A stretch of 64,000 nt of DNA, from assembly GCF_009765355.1 (NCBI RefSeq), contig NZ_VTHK01000002.1:124001-188000 (forward strand), in the 5' to 3' direction. Below, in pieces: positions 43,724-53,135 of the stretch. The first letter of the stretch is position 1, and every line of letters starts with the position of its first letter. The position numbers and the translations under genes were made by a program. Below the pieces are notes generated by a model. It did no database searches, had not been told where the DNA came from, and saw only the letters and a program-made list of their open reading frames with translations. The DNA is from Amycolatopsis anabasis (GTDB taxonomy: Bacteria > Actinomycetota > Actinomycetes > Mycobacteriales > Pseudonocardiaceae).

Positions 43724-43944
43724 GCTTCATACCTCCCGAACGAGATTGCCCATTGCCCCGACGGGTGCGACACCCTAGACCCACCGCCGCCGGAACGCCC
43801 CGTGCGGGGCGCACGGGGAACATAGCGCGCACCGGGCGCCGCGCACTGCCCACTTGCGAAGGGTTTTCCGGCCGCTCGCACGCGCGGCAGGATACTCAAC
43901 GCGGATAAGCGGAGCATAAATCGCGCCACACCGTGGAACGGCGG

Positions 43945-43960
43945 AAATCTCGCGCGAGAT
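43945..43960. promoter_or_regulatory. 16-bp perfect palindrome in the MFS/S8 intergenic region
   Basis: AATCTCGCGCGAGATT is perfectly self-complementary and lies 222 bp before the MFS start and 144 bp before the S8 peptidase start. The surrounding 380-bp gap (43724-44103) holds no gene; the palindrome is the best operator candidate for either operon, for example for PucR. Confidence 0.5.
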
Positions 43961-44056
43961 TCGCTCGTGGTCGCATTTCTTTCTTCGTCCGGGGTTTGCC
44001 CTGGTGGTGACCAAAGTCCCTACCGGCGCGGCGAGTCAACCGGCAATTTCCTTTGC

Positions 44057-44070
44057 GGAGTATTTACTCC
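44057..44070 (+). promoter_or_regulatory. GGAGTA-TT-TACTCC palindrome in the S8 peptidase leader
   Basis: Perfect 14-bp palindrome, 34 bp before the peptidase ATG, with GGAG at 44091-44094 as ribosome binding site. The first GGAG of the palindrome could mimic or pair with the true site, or the dyad may be an operator or 5' hairpin. Confidence 0.35.
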
Positions 44071-44103
44071 TTTGTGATATTAGCCCGAAAGGAGTGCGGA
44101 CGA

Positions 44104-47100
44104 ATGATTCGTTTGCGGAAAACCCGCGCCCCGGCGATACGCGCCGTGGCCGGGCTGGCCGTCCTGCTGCTCGCGGCGGGACCCGCGGCGGCCGGGCCGA
44201 GGGAACCGGTCCGGCACGTGGCCAAAGTGGACGCTTCCGTGCTCGCGAGATCCGCGCCCGAGGCGCCTGCGACCTTCTTCGTGCTGCTCAAATCCCAGGC
44301 CGAGCTGGGCCGCGCTTCGACCTTGGCCGGGCACGCCGAGCGCACCAGATACGTCTACGAGGCGAAAAAGGCCGACGCCGACCGCAGCCAGGCCGGTCTG
44401 CGCGCGATGCTCGCCGAGCGGAAGGCCGAAGCGACCCCGTTCTGGATCGTCAACGCCCTCAAGGTCACCGGCGACAAGAAGCTCCTGCTCGACATCGCGA
44501 ACCGGCCCGAGGTCGAGAAGATCGTGCCGGAGCCGACCTATCGGCTGGTGAAACCGGTGAACCAGCAACCGAAGGAACGCGCGAGCGAGATCGAATGGAA
44601 CATCGATCGCATCCGGGCGCCGGAGGTGTGGAAGCGGTACGGCATTCGCGGTGAAGGCGTCGTCGTCGGCACCATCGACACCGGCGCGCAGTTCGACCAC
44701 CCCGCGATCGCCCGCCAGTACCGCGGTGCGGCGGACGGGAAGGTGGACCACGCGTACCACTGGTTCGATCCGTCCAACGTGTGCGGGAACCCGTCCACGG
44801 CCCCGTGCGACAACATCGGCCACGGCACCCACGTGCTGGGCACGGTCCTCGGCGACGACGGGAAGGGCAACCAGACCGGCGTGGCGCCCGGTGCGAAATG
44901 GGTGGCCGCCAAGGGGTGCGAATCGGACTTCTGCTCGTCCTCGGCGCTGCTGTCGTCCGGGCAGTGGATGCTCGCGCCGACCGATCCGTCCGGGAACAAC
45001 CCCCGGCCCGAACTCGCGCCGAACATCGTGAACAATTCGTGGACCGGTCCGGCCGCCGGTGACCCGTTCTTCCAGAAGATCGTGGACACCTGGAGCGCCG
45101 CCGGAATCCTGCCGGTGTTCGCCGCGGGCAACGACGGACCGTCCTGTCGCAGCACCCGCAGCCCCGGTGACCTGTCCAACGCCTATTCGGTGGGCGCGTT
45201 CGACCGGAACAACGCCATCGCCGCGTTCTCCGGCCGCGGGCCCGGCGGTTTCGGCGAGGAGATCAAACCCGACATCAGCGCGCCCGGCGCGCAGATCCGG
45301 TCCAGCGTGCCCGGCGGCGGTTACGCCGAATACAACGGCACGTCGATGGCGGCCCCGCACGTGGCCGGAACGGCCGCGCTGATCTGGTCGGCGGCGCCGG
45401 TGCTGCGCGGGCAACTCGGCATCAGCCGCGAGCTGGTCGACGGCGCGGCCGCTCCCACCGACGACCAGACGTGCGGCGGGACTTCGGCCGACAACAACGT
45501 CTGGGGCCGGGGACGGCTGGACGCGCTCAGCGCGCTGACCCAGGCGCCGCGCGGTCCGGTGGGCGCGCTCGACGGCGCCGTCCGCGAGGGCGCCACCCCG
45601 CTCGCCGACGCCACCATCCGGGTCGACGGCCCGCTCACCCGGACCGCGCGGACGAACGAGGAGGGCAAGTACTCGTTGCCGTTCCTGTCCGCCGGGCAGT
45701 ACACGGTGACGGTCGCGCGCTACGGCTACCTCACCCAGACCGCCCAGGTCGTCATCACCGAGAACGTCACCGCGGTGCGGGACTTCTCGCTCGCGCTCGC
45801 GCCGAAGCACGCGATTTCCGGGCGTGTCACCGACGAAGCGGGACAACCGGTGCCGGGGACGACGGTGAGCCTGCCCGGCACTCCGGCGCCACGGGTCACC
45901 ACGGACGCCCAGGGCGCCTACCGGCTCGCCGACATTCCCGAGGGCCGGTACGACCTGGAAGCCGATCGCGGGCGCTGCCTGCTGCCGCACCGGGTACCGG
46001 TCACAGTGGACGGTGACAAGACGGTCGATGTCGGGTTGTACGCCAAGACCGACAACTACGGGCACCGGTGCGCGACGGTTCCACCGTCCTGGCAGGAGGC
46101 GAACACGTTGCTGCCGCTGAACGGCGACGACGCGATGACCGAGATCAAGCTGCCGTTCCCGGTCAACCTCTACCAGCAGTCCTACCGGTCGGCCCGGGTG
46201 AGCACGAACGGATTCCTCAGCTTCACCGCGACCACCTCGTACAACCTCAACGCCGCACTGCCCGGTCCGGCCGAACCCAATACGCTCATCGCCCCCTTCT
46301 GGGACGATCTGGTCGTCGACGCCGAAGCCACCGTGCGCACCGAAACGGTCGGCGCCGCGCCGAACCGGCAGGTCGTCGTGGAATGGCGGAACGTGGCGTT
46401 CACCGGCAAACCGGCGAACCTCCGGGTGAGCTTCCAGGTGGTGCTGGCCGAGAACGGCCCGATCACCTTCCAGTACAAGGGAATCGGCGACGATCCGGGG
46501 CAGCGGGGCGGCTCCGCGACGGTCGGCGTCGAGGACGAGACCGGCACGCAGGCCGTGCAGTACGGCTACGAGTCGCCGGTGCTCGCCGACGACACCGCGG
46601 TGCTGCTCCGGGTGCCGGACACCGGGCTGACCCGGGGCACGGTCACCGACGCCAATGACGGCAAACCGGTCGCGAACGCCGACATCACGGTGAGCCAGGC
46701 GGGCGTGCCGGACCAGACCGTGCGTTCCGACGCCGACGGCGTCTACCAGGCCCGCGTCCGCGACGGCGAACTGCGCCTGCGGGTCGAGCGGCAGGATTAC
46801 GTGACCTACGAATCGCAGATCCAGGCGGCGAGGGCGGACGAGGTCGTGGTGCACGACGTGGTGCTGCGCACCGCCCAGGTGACCGCGCGGCCCGGGACGC
46901 TCGAGGTCGTCGTGCCGCAGGGCGAGACCCGCGACCGCACGCTGACGCTGACCAACTCCGGTTCCGCGGAGGCGTCCTGGCAGATGCGCGAGGCCGGGGG
47001 CGGCGCGATCCAGCGGCCACCGCAGGCCGCGCGGCCCGGGCGGACCGCCGCGTTCGACGCCAATGCCCGGACCAGCAAGGGATTCGGGCCCGGGAGTTCC

Positions 47101-48492
47101 GGTCCGGCCCCGGCGTCCGCGCCGGGCCAGGTGCTCCGGTCCTGGCCGACCACCGGGCTGCAGCTCGGCTGGGGAGCCGGTGCCGCGGACGGTGGCGTCT
47201 GGGTGTCCGACGCCTCCATCGCACGGGTCAACGCGAAGTTCGCCGAGGACGGCGCCCGCGGACCCGTGTGGCCCGCGTCCTGGGCGGGCGACTGGGCCGC
47301 CGATATGGCCCGGGTGCCCGGCAAGGGGTTGGTCTGCCAGGTGAATGTCGGCGGGGACAACGGGATCCACTGCTGGGACCCGAACACCGGCGAGGTGAAG
47401 GAACGCATCGCGGGCGCCTTCGGCTGGACCGGCATTTCCCAGCGCGGTCTGGCGTACCGGCCGGACGACGATTCGTTCTACGTCGGCGGCTGGAACGAGG
47501 GCACCGTCTACCACGTCCGCGGCCTTTCCCATCCGGACCGGGGAACGGTGATCGGGCAGTGCAAGCCGTCCGATCCGAACATTTCCGGGCTCGCCTGGAA
47601 CAGCGCGTTCGGCATGCTGTGGGCGGCCACGAACGGTCAGAACGACACCGTTTACGGGCTCAACCCGGACACGTGCCAGACCGTGAAGACGATCGCGCCC
47701 CCGGACGCCGTGCCGTATTCCGGGGCCGGGCTGGAAACCGATGTGGCGGGCAACCTGTGGGTCGTTTCGCAGGGCAACCCGTCCACCATGTATCTGCTGG
47801 ACAGCGGGGTGCCGGACTTCTCCGAGGTGCCCTGGCTCCGGACGACGCCCGAAATCGGCAAGCTGGCGCCGGGCGAATCGGGACGGCTCACCGTCACCGT
47901 CGACGCGACGAACCTGCGTCCCGGTGTCTACGGGGCCACCTCGATCGTGCTGAGCAACAGCGGCCGCGGCCCGGTGCTCGCGGTGCCGATCCGGGTGATC
48001 GTGCCGGGGTACCAGGCGGGCTTCCAGGCCGGGGCCGGTCCGCACACCGATGCCCTGGGCGACACCTGGGCGGCCGACCGGCCGTTCCTCGCGGGCGGAT
48101 CCGGGTATCTGGACAACAACCTGTCCAAGGTGGTGCGCGCCCGGGAGCCGATCCGCGGCACCGACGAACCGGAGCTGTACCGGACCCAGCGCGAGGGCGC
48201 GTACGAGTACCGGTTCGACAACGTGCCGAACGGGGTCTACGCGGTGGAGCTGAAGTTCGCCGAACTGAAACGGATCATGCCGAACACCCGGTTGTTCGAC
48301 GTGATCTGCGAGGACCAGCTGTTCCTGCCGGCACTTGACGTCGCCAACACGGCCGGTGTGTTCACCGCGCTGGATCGGACGATCTACGTCAAGGTCACCG
48401 ACGGGCAGCTGAACGTCCGCCTGATCAGCCGCAAGGGCGAGCCGATCGTCAACTCGATCCGGGTCACCGAGCGGCCGGATCGCGTGGGCTGA
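44104..48492 (+). CDS. secreted mosaic S8 serine peptidase (bacillopeptidase F-like)
   Basis: 1462 aa. Signal peptide (to about residue 31), prodomain (VLLKSQAELGRAS...) and the S8 domain: catalytic Asp in TIDTGAQFDHP (about 193), His in GHGTHVLG (about 241), the oxyanion Asn in AAGNDGPS, Ser in NGTSMAAPH (about 412). Then two carboxypeptidase-regulatory-like domains (VREGATPLADATIRVDG, VTDEAGQPVPGTTVSLPG) and a nidogen-like beta region (YRSARVSTNGFLSF...APFWDDLVVD). A third regulatory-like domain, a beta-propeller-like part (about 1010-1240) and a C-terminal malectin/CBM-like domain (QAGAGPHTDALGDTWAADRPFLAG) follow. All are secreted. GGAG lies nine bases before the ATG. Confidence 0.93.
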   Translation: MIRLRKTRAPAIRAVAGLAVLLLAAGPAAAGPREPVRHVAKVDASVLARSAPEAPATFFVLLKSQAELGRASTLAGHAERTRYVYEAKKADADRSQAGLRAMLAERKAEATPFWIVNALKVTGDKKLLLDIANRPEVEKIVPEPTYRLVKPVNQQPKERASEIEWNIDRIRAPEVWKRYGIRGEGVVVGTIDTGAQFDHPAIARQYRGAADGKVDHAYHWFDPSNVCGNPSTAPCDNIGHGTHVLGTVLGDDGKGNQTGVAPGAKWVAAKGCESDFCSSSALLSSGQWMLAPTDPSGNNPRPELAPNIVNNSWTGPAAGDPFFQKIVDTWSAAGILPVFAAGNDGPSCRSTRSPGDLSNAYSVGAFDRNNAIAAFSGRGPGGFGEEIKPDISAPGAQIRSSVPGGGYAEYNGTSMAAPHVAGTAALIWSAAPVLRGQLGISRELVDGAAAPTDDQTCGGTSADNNVWGRGRLDALSALTQAPRGPVGALDGAVREGATPLADATIRVDGPLTRTARTNEEGKYSLPFLSAGQYTVTVARYGYLTQTAQVVITENVTAVRDFSLALAPKHAISGRVTDEAGQPVPGTTVSLPGTPAPRVTTDAQGAYRLADIPEGRYDLEADRGRCLLPHRVPVTVDGDKTVDVGLYAKTDNYGHRCATVPPSWQEANTLLPLNGDDAMTEIKLPFPVNLYQQSYRSARVSTNGFLSFTATTSYNLNAALPGPAEPNTLIAPFWDDLVVDAEATVRTETVGAAPNRQVVVEWRNVAFTGKPANLRVSFQVVLAENGPITFQYKGIGDDPGQRGGSATVGVEDETGTQAVQYGYESPVLADDTAVLLRVPDTGLTRGTVTDANDGKPVANADITVSQAGVPDQTVRSDADGVYQARVRDGELRLRVERQDYVTYESQIQAARADEVVVHDVVLRTAQVTARPGTLEVVVPQGETRDRTLTLTNSGSAEASWQMREAGGGAIQRPPQAARPGRTAAFDANARTSKGFGPGSSGPAPASAPGQVLRSWPTTGLQLGWGAGAADGGVWVSDASIARVNAKFAEDGARGPVWPASWAGDWAADMARVPGKGLVCQVNVGGDNGIHCWDPNTGEVKERIAGAFGWTGISQRGLAYRPDDDSFYVGGWNEGTVYHVRGLSHPDRGTVIGQCKPSDPNISGLAWNSAFGMLWAATNGQNDTVYGLNPDTCQTVKTIAPPDAVPYSGAGLETDVAGNLWVVSQGNPSTMYLLDSGVPDFSEVPWLRTTPEIGKLAPGESGRLTVTVDATNLRPGVYGATSIVLSNSGRGPVLAVPIRVIVPGYQAGFQAGAGPHTDALGDTWAADRPFLAGGSGYLDNNLSKVVRAREPIRGTDEPELYRTQREGAYEYRFDNVPNGVYAVELKFAELKRIMPNTRLFDVICEDQLFLPALDVANTAGVFTALDRTIYVKVTDGQLNVRLISRKGEPIVNSIRVTERPDRVG

Positions 48493-48500
48493 CCGATCGA

Positions 48501-48536
48501 GTGGTGGTGGCGATCGCACGGGATCGCCACCACCAC
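48501..48536. terminator. strong bidirectional terminator
   Basis: Fifteen-bp perfect arms (GTGGTGGTGGCGATC and complement) with a 6-nt loop sit in the 47-bp gap between the S8 peptidase and the convergent M14 gene. Confidence 0.8.
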
Positions 48537-48539
48537 TTG

Positions 48540-49571
48540 TCAATCGACCGTCGCCGAGGTCTGGACCGGTTCGATCGGCTTGCCGCGCGGCGGGATCTTG
48601 TCCGCCCAGGCCGGATCGATCTTCCGCAGCGAACCGTCCGCCGCGCTCCGCGCCACCGCGAGCATCGAGCTGAGCGCGGACCGGATCTGCGACTGTTCGT
48701 GCGGCGCGCCCATGTCGCTGAGTTCGATCAGCACGCTCCCGCTGCCCCGCAGCCCGTAGCCGTTGCGCGCGATGCCCTCGTAGTCACCGCCGGGGTACTG
48801 GGAGATGTTCCCGCCGCTCGCGGTCATCGAGGACTGCGCGACCACCGCGATCTGCTTGGCGAACGCCACGTTCTCCGGTTTCACGCCCGCGTTCGTCGGC
48901 CACATCAGCGAACCGGTGATCTCCTTGCCGTCGGCGTCGGCGTACCGGCCCTGCATGTGGTAGTCGATCACGATCTCGGGTTTGACGGCCGCGTAGTGCC
49001 GTTGGATGAGCCCGGCCTCGGTGGCCGGGTTGTCCTCCGGCGCGAGCGACGGGTTGTGGTAGCGGTTGATGTCGTAGCCCTTGCCGCGTTCCCCGAACTC
49101 GGGATCGGCGTCCGGGGCGTAGTTGTACCGCCAGTTGTGTTCGAATCCGTCCGGGTTGGCGCGCACCACGATGTCCACGGTGATCCGGGAACGCAGCCAG
49201 CGCGCCCAGTCGCTCCGGCCGGTGCCGGTTTCGCGCAGGAATTCCAGTGCCGCCGGGGTGCCGAGCGGTTCGTCGCCGTGCTGCTGGGTCACGTAGAGGA
49301 TGCGCAGCGTTCCGTGGCCGACCCGTGCGCTCCACACCGGACGGCCCTGGTTGGAGCGGCCGATTTCGGCCACCCGGATCTCCCCGTGGCTGCGCGCCCG
49401 CAGTTTCTGCAGTTCCCGAGCCAGTTTCGCGGTGCTCGGGCGCGGGTCGACAGCCCGTTCCGGGGCGGCCTGGGCGGGGGAGACGAGCCCGAGGGCCACC
49501 GTGGTGAGCACGAATGCCGAGAGGATGCCGGTCAATCGCGCCTTTCGTTTCATAGGGCGGAGTCTTGTCAT
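48540..49571 (-). CDS. secreted M14 zinc carboxypeptidase
   Basis: 343 aa. A Sec signal peptide (RKARLTGILSAFVLTTVALGLVSPAQA) is followed by the M14 domain. The zinc ligands are His and Glu in TQQHGDEPLG and His in IVIDYHMQGRY. The general-base Glu lies in VLIELSDMG. The domain also has RANPDGFEHNWRYN and the NRYHNPSLAPEDNPATEAGL insertion. It should trim C-terminal residues from peptides outside the cell, working with the convergent S8 peptidase. Start ATG 49571 chosen; an ATG at 49553 (MKRKARL) is equally possible. Confidence 0.9.
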   Translation of the reverse strand: MTRLRPMKRKARLTGILSAFVLTTVALGLVSPAQAAPERAVDPRPSTAKLARELQKLRARSHGEIRVAEIGRSNQGRPVWSARVGHGTLRILYVTQQHGDEPLGTPAALEFLRETGTGRSDWARWLRSRITVDIVVRANPDGFEHNWRYNYAPDADPEFGERGKGYDINRYHNPSLAPEDNPATEAGLIQRHYAAVKPEIVIDYHMQGRYADADGKEITGSLMWPTNAGVKPENVAFAKQIAVVAQSSMTASGGNISQYPGGDYEGIARNGYGLRGSGSVLIELSDMGAPHEQSQIRSALSSMLAVARSAADGSLRKIDPAWADKIPPRGKPIEPVQTSATVD

Positions 49572-49699
49572 GGCGCGCAGTCTGCTCGTCGCGGGCCGCG
49601 TCCTACAAGAGCTTGAGTCGATCTTGAAGACCCGGATACCCTGCCGGAGCTGTTCAGTCCTGAAAACAGTGTTCATGTATGTGAATGCGAGGTACTGAG

Positions 49700-51793
49700 G
49701 TGCTCAGCTTTCGCCGCTTCGGCCGGTTGTGCGCGGCCGCGCTCCTGGCCGTCTCCGGATTCGCCGCGGTGCCCGCCGCGGCGAGCTACGCGGCGCCCGC
49801 GGTGCGCGAGCAGGCGGATCTCGGCGGCGGCTGGCGGTTCGTCCGCGCCGACGTGCCGAACGCGCAGGCGAAGGACTTCGACGACACGGCGTGGTCGGTG
49901 GTCACCGTGCCGCACACCTGGAACGCCGCGGACGGGCAGGACGGCGGCGGCGACTACTACCGCGGCACGGGCTGGTACCGGCGCCACTACACGCCGCCGC
50001 CGGAGTTCGTGGACAAAAGGCTGTGGCTGCAGTTCGACGGCGTGAACACGACCGCCGACGTCTGGGTCAACGGCGTCCATTTAGGACAGCATCGGGGCGG
50101 CTACGCGACCTTCCGGTTCGACGCCACCGGAACGCTCGTTCCCGGCCGGGACAACGTCATCGCGGTCAAGGTGAGCAACGCCCCCGATCCGGCCATCGCG
50201 CCGCTGAGCGCGGACTACACGTTCTTCGGCGGGATCTACCGGAACGTCTCGCTGCAGGCCACCGATCCGCTTTCGGTCCGCATGCTCGACTACGGCGGCC
50301 CGGGCGTGTACCTGCGGCAGCGTTCCGTGGACGCCGCTTCGGCGACGGTCGACGTCACCACCAGGACCTGGAACAACAGCGGCCGGACCCGGCGGGTCCA
50401 GGTGCGCGCGGTGATCGCCGACGCGACCGGGCACGTCGTCGCCCGGAACGCCACGGCGGTGGCCGAAGTCGCCGCGGCCACCGGGTTCGACGCGCGGCAG
50501 AGCGTGGTGATCCCGGAACCGCACCGCTGGCAGGGCACCGCCGACCCGTACCGGTACCGGGCCACGGTGGAGGTGCTCGACGCGGACGGCGGCCGCGTCA
50601 CCGACGCGGTGACCCAGCAACTGGGCCTGCGTTCGTACCGCGTGGACCCGGTCTCCGGGTTCTTCCTCAACGGGCAGCACGTCGCGTTGCACGGGGTCAA
50701 CGCGCACCAGGACCGGCTGGACAAGGGCTGGGCGGTCGGCGCGGGCGACCACGTCCGGGACTTCGATCTGATGGACGAGATGGGCGTCAACGCGCTGCGG
50801 ACCGCGCACTACCAGCAGGCGCAACAGGTCTACGACCTCGCCGACCAGCGCGGCTACCTGGTCTGGGCCGAGGTGCCGATGGTCGACAAGATCACCGACA
50901 GCGACGCGTTCCGGGCCAACATCCGGCAGCAGCTGTACGAGCTGATCCGGCAGAACTACAACCACCCGTCGATCGTGTTCTGGGGCATCGGCAACGAGCA
51001 GCGGACCAACGACACCGCGACGAACGCGATCCTGGACTCCCTCGCGGGCCTCGTGCGGAGCGAGGACCCCGGCCGCCTGTCCACCTACGCCACCAACCAG
51101 GGCGACACCGACGCGCTGGCGAACCACACCGACGTCATCGGCTACAACCGGTACTACGGCTGGTACAGCGGTTCGGCGACGGGCCTCGGGCCGTGGGCGG
51201 ATCGCCTGCACGCCGCCGATCCCGGGCGGGAGATCGGGATCAGCGAGTACGGCGCCGGGGCGAGCGTCCACCAGCACGAGGAGAATCCCCAGCGGCCGGC
51301 CCCCGCCGGTCCCTGGCATCCGGAGGAGTACCAGAGCCTGCTCCACGAGGCGTCGTGGCAGCAGATCGCGGCGCGCCGGTACCTGTGGGGCACGTTCGTG
51401 TGGAACATGTTCGACTTCGCGGTGGACAGCCGGGCCGAGGGCGACACCCCGGGCCGCAACGACAAGGGCCTGGTCACCTACGACCGGGCGACCAGGAAGG
51501 ACGCCTTCTACTGGTACCGGGCGAACTGGACCGCGGAGCCCTTCGTGCACCTCACCAGCGCGCGGTGGACGCAGCGGACCGCGGCCACCACCACGGTCAA
51601 GGTTTACGGGACCGTCGATTCGGCGTCCCTGACCGTCAACGGCGTGCCGGTGGGCCCCGCGAAAACGCCCGCCGCGCACATCTACACCTGGCCGGTGACC
51701 CTGTCGCCGGGCGCCAACCACGTGGTGGTGACCGGTGTCCGCGCCGGGAAGTCCTATTCGGACTCCGCGACCTGGGTGCTCAAGACGCCTTAG
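49700..51793 (+). CDS. secreted GH2 beta-glycosidase (beta-galactosidase type)
   Basis: 697 aa. A signal peptide (LCAAALLAVSGFAAVPAAASYA) precedes the GH2 sandwich domain (LGGGWRFVRADV...WYRRHYTPP...LWLQFDGVNTTADVWVNGVHLGQHRGGYATFRFD), the Ig-like domain and the TIM barrel. The acid/base Glu is in FWGIGNEQR (about 432) and the nucleophile in IGISEYGAGASVHQH (about 515). A C-terminal beta domain (VKVYGTVDSASLTVNGVPV) ends it. It probably removes beta-galactosyl, glucuronyl or similar ends from polysaccharides. GTG at 49700 has GAGG eight bases upstream; an ATG at 49685 is the alternative. Its 3' end overlaps the convergent gene by 14 bp. Confidence 0.93.
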   Translation: MLSFRRFGRLCAAALLAVSGFAAVPAAASYAAPAVREQADLGGGWRFVRADVPNAQAKDFDDTAWSVVTVPHTWNAADGQDGGGDYYRGTGWYRRHYTPPPEFVDKRLWLQFDGVNTTADVWVNGVHLGQHRGGYATFRFDATGTLVPGRDNVIAVKVSNAPDPAIAPLSADYTFFGGIYRNVSLQATDPLSVRMLDYGGPGVYLRQRSVDAASATVDVTTRTWNNSGRTRRVQVRAVIADATGHVVARNATAVAEVAAATGFDARQSVVIPEPHRWQGTADPYRYRATVEVLDADGGRVTDAVTQQLGLRSYRVDPVSGFFLNGQHVALHGVNAHQDRLDKGWAVGAGDHVRDFDLMDEMGVNALRTAHYQQAQQVYDLADQRGYLVWAEVPMVDKITDSDAFRANIRQQLYELIRQNYNHPSIVFWGIGNEQRTNDTATNAILDSLAGLVRSEDPGRLSTYATNQGDTDALANHTDVIGYNRYYGWYSGSATGLGPWADRLHAADPGREIGISEYGAGASVHQHEENPQRPAPAGPWHPEEYQSLLHEASWQQIAARRYLWGTFVWNMFDFAVDSRAEGDTPGRNDKGLVTYDRATRKDAFYWYRANWTAEPFVHLTSARWTQRTAATTTVKVYGTVDSASLTVNGVPVGPAKTPAAHIYTWPVTLSPGANHVVVTGVRAGKSYSDSATWVLKTP

Positions 51794-52274
51794 CCGGGCG
51801 CAGCTGGGCGAGCACGAGACCGACCGCGGCGAGGAGGAAGTTCTGCAGGGCCGGTTGCAGGCCGTTCCATTCCTGCGACTGCCACATCGCGAACCATTCG
51901 CCACCGATCACCAGGAAGCCGAGGCCGAACAGCAGGGCCATCATCAGCCAGCCCAGGGTGGACAGCTGCCGCGCCCGGGGCCGCCCGCCCAGCCAGGCAC
52001 CGACCGCGGCGAAAAGGACGAGCGCGGTGAGCACCTCCCAGGCGATGATCGCGATGTACGCGGCATCGGCCAGGCCGGGGCTGGTGATCGCCCGCCACAT
52101 CAGGTTCGGCGACCGGAACGTGGTGTCCATGGCCAGCACGTGGTGGACGAACGCCTGGTTGGTACCGAAATCGGTGAGGTTGTTGAACGCGATGAGTCCG
52201 AGGTGGAGTGCGCTCACCGCGGTCAGCACCGCGACCACGACCCCGAGGCCCCCGATCCGGGCGAGCAAACGCAT
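51780..52274 (-). CDS. DUF2165 small membrane protein
   Basis: 164 aa with four membrane helices. GLIAFNNLTDFGTNQAFVHHVLAMDTTF...WRAITSPGLADAAYIAIIAWEVLTALVLF and LGFLVIGGEWFAMWQSQEWNGLQPA match the DUF2165 family of unknown role. The ATG at 52274 is preceded by TAAGGT seven bases upstream, an apparent leaderless promoter. Its 3' end overlaps the GH2 gene. Confidence 0.9.
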   Translation of the reverse strand: MRLLARIGGLGVVVAVLTAVSALHLGLIAFNNLTDFGTNQAFVHHVLAMDTTFRSPNLMWRAITSPGLADAAYIAIIAWEVLTALVLFAAVGAWLGGRPRARQLSTLGWLMMALLFGLGFLVIGGEWFAMWQSQEWNGLQPALQNFLLAAVGLVLAQLRPAKAS

Positions 52275-52290
52275 ACCGGGCACCTTACTA

Positions 52291-52336
52291 GTCGTGAGTG
52301 GTTCGGCCGGTCAGAACCGGTCTGGCCGCTTACGAC
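52291..52336. repeat. 46-nt nested hairpin repeat, copy 3 (degenerate)
   Basis: GTCGTGAGTGG pairs imperfectly with CCGCTTACGAC; inner CCGGT/ACCGG. Same 46-nt length as the two perfect copies. It lies after the HAD gene and before the DUF2165 promoter, so it is not in a convergent gap. Confidence 0.65.
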
Positions 52337-52358
52337 CCCCCAAACCCGGCTCCCTCAC

Positions 52359-53051
52359 TCAGAAGTGCGCCACCAGCTCGCTGAACGCGCCCAACCGCAG
52401 CACGCCGCCGTCCTCGGGATCCAGGGCGGTGTGCTCGAGCGCCCAGGTGTGCTCGTTCGGGATGTACACAGCGTTCAGCCCCGCTTCCCGCGCGGGCACG
52501 ATGTCCGACTTCGGCGAGTTGCCGATCATCCAGGTGGTCGTCGGCACCAGGCCGAGTTCGCGCACGAGGTTCCGGTAGGTCCCGGGATCCTTCTCCGGCA
52601 CGATGTGGACACTGCGGAAGTGGTCCACCAGTCCCGAGGCGTCGACCTTGGGCTGCTGGTGCTCCGGCGCGCCCTTGGTGAGCATCAGCAGCTCGTGCCG
52701 GGTGCCGAGTTCGGCGAGCGTTTCGGCGACCCCGGCGATCAGGTCCACCCGCTCCTCGTACAGCGCCGCGGCCAGCTCGGCGATCTCCGCGCGTTCCCGC
52801 CCGGTCACCGGTCGCTCGCGCAGCCGCTCGAGGCAGTCGCCGAGGCTGTGCACGAACATCGGCACCCCGTAGCCGTGCGTGGCGATGTTGCCCGCCTGGA
52901 TCTCGGCGAAGAGCGCGCGGATCTCCGCGGCCTGGAGCGTCGGATGCGCCACCCAGGCGAGGAAGTCGTCGAGGACCCGCTCGAACCGGACGTTGTTCTC
53001 CCAGAGCGTGTCGTCGGCGTCGAAGATGAGCACCTGCCCGCGCTGCCGCAC
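52359..53051 (-). CDS. HAD family hydrolase
   Basis: 230 aa. The nucleophile motif is VLIFDADDTLWE (motif I). A cap region follows. Motif II Thr/Ser is in LLMLTKGAP, motif III Lys in IVPEKDPGTYRN, and motif IV Asp in WMIGNSPKSDIVPAREAGLNAVYIP. Phosphatase of unknown substrate. GTG start at 53051, GGGAGG eight bases upstream; downstream of the SorC gene in the same direction. Confidence 0.92.
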   Translation of the reverse strand: MRQRGQVLIFDADDTLWENNVRFERVLDDFLAWVAHPTLQAAEIRALFAEIQAGNIATHGYGVPMFVHSLGDCLERLRERPVTGRERAEIAELAAALYEERVDLIAGVAETLAELGTRHELLMLTKGAPEHQQPKVDASGLVDHFRSVHIVPEKDPGTYRNLVRELGLVPTTTWMIGNSPKSDIVPAREAGLNAVYIPNEHTWALEHTALDPEDGGVLRLGAFSELVAHF

Positions 53052-53135
53052 CCGCCTGCCTCCCGTGTGTGCCGAAGGGACGTTCGCGAGCCGAGCGTAG
53101 CCCGGTGATCCAGATGCCGGGACCGAATTTCCGCG

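Noticed and set aside
44080..48543. Minus-strand 1487-codon frame opposite the S8 peptidase
   Set aside because: Antisense shadow with biased residues; the plus strand has the complete catalytic triad.
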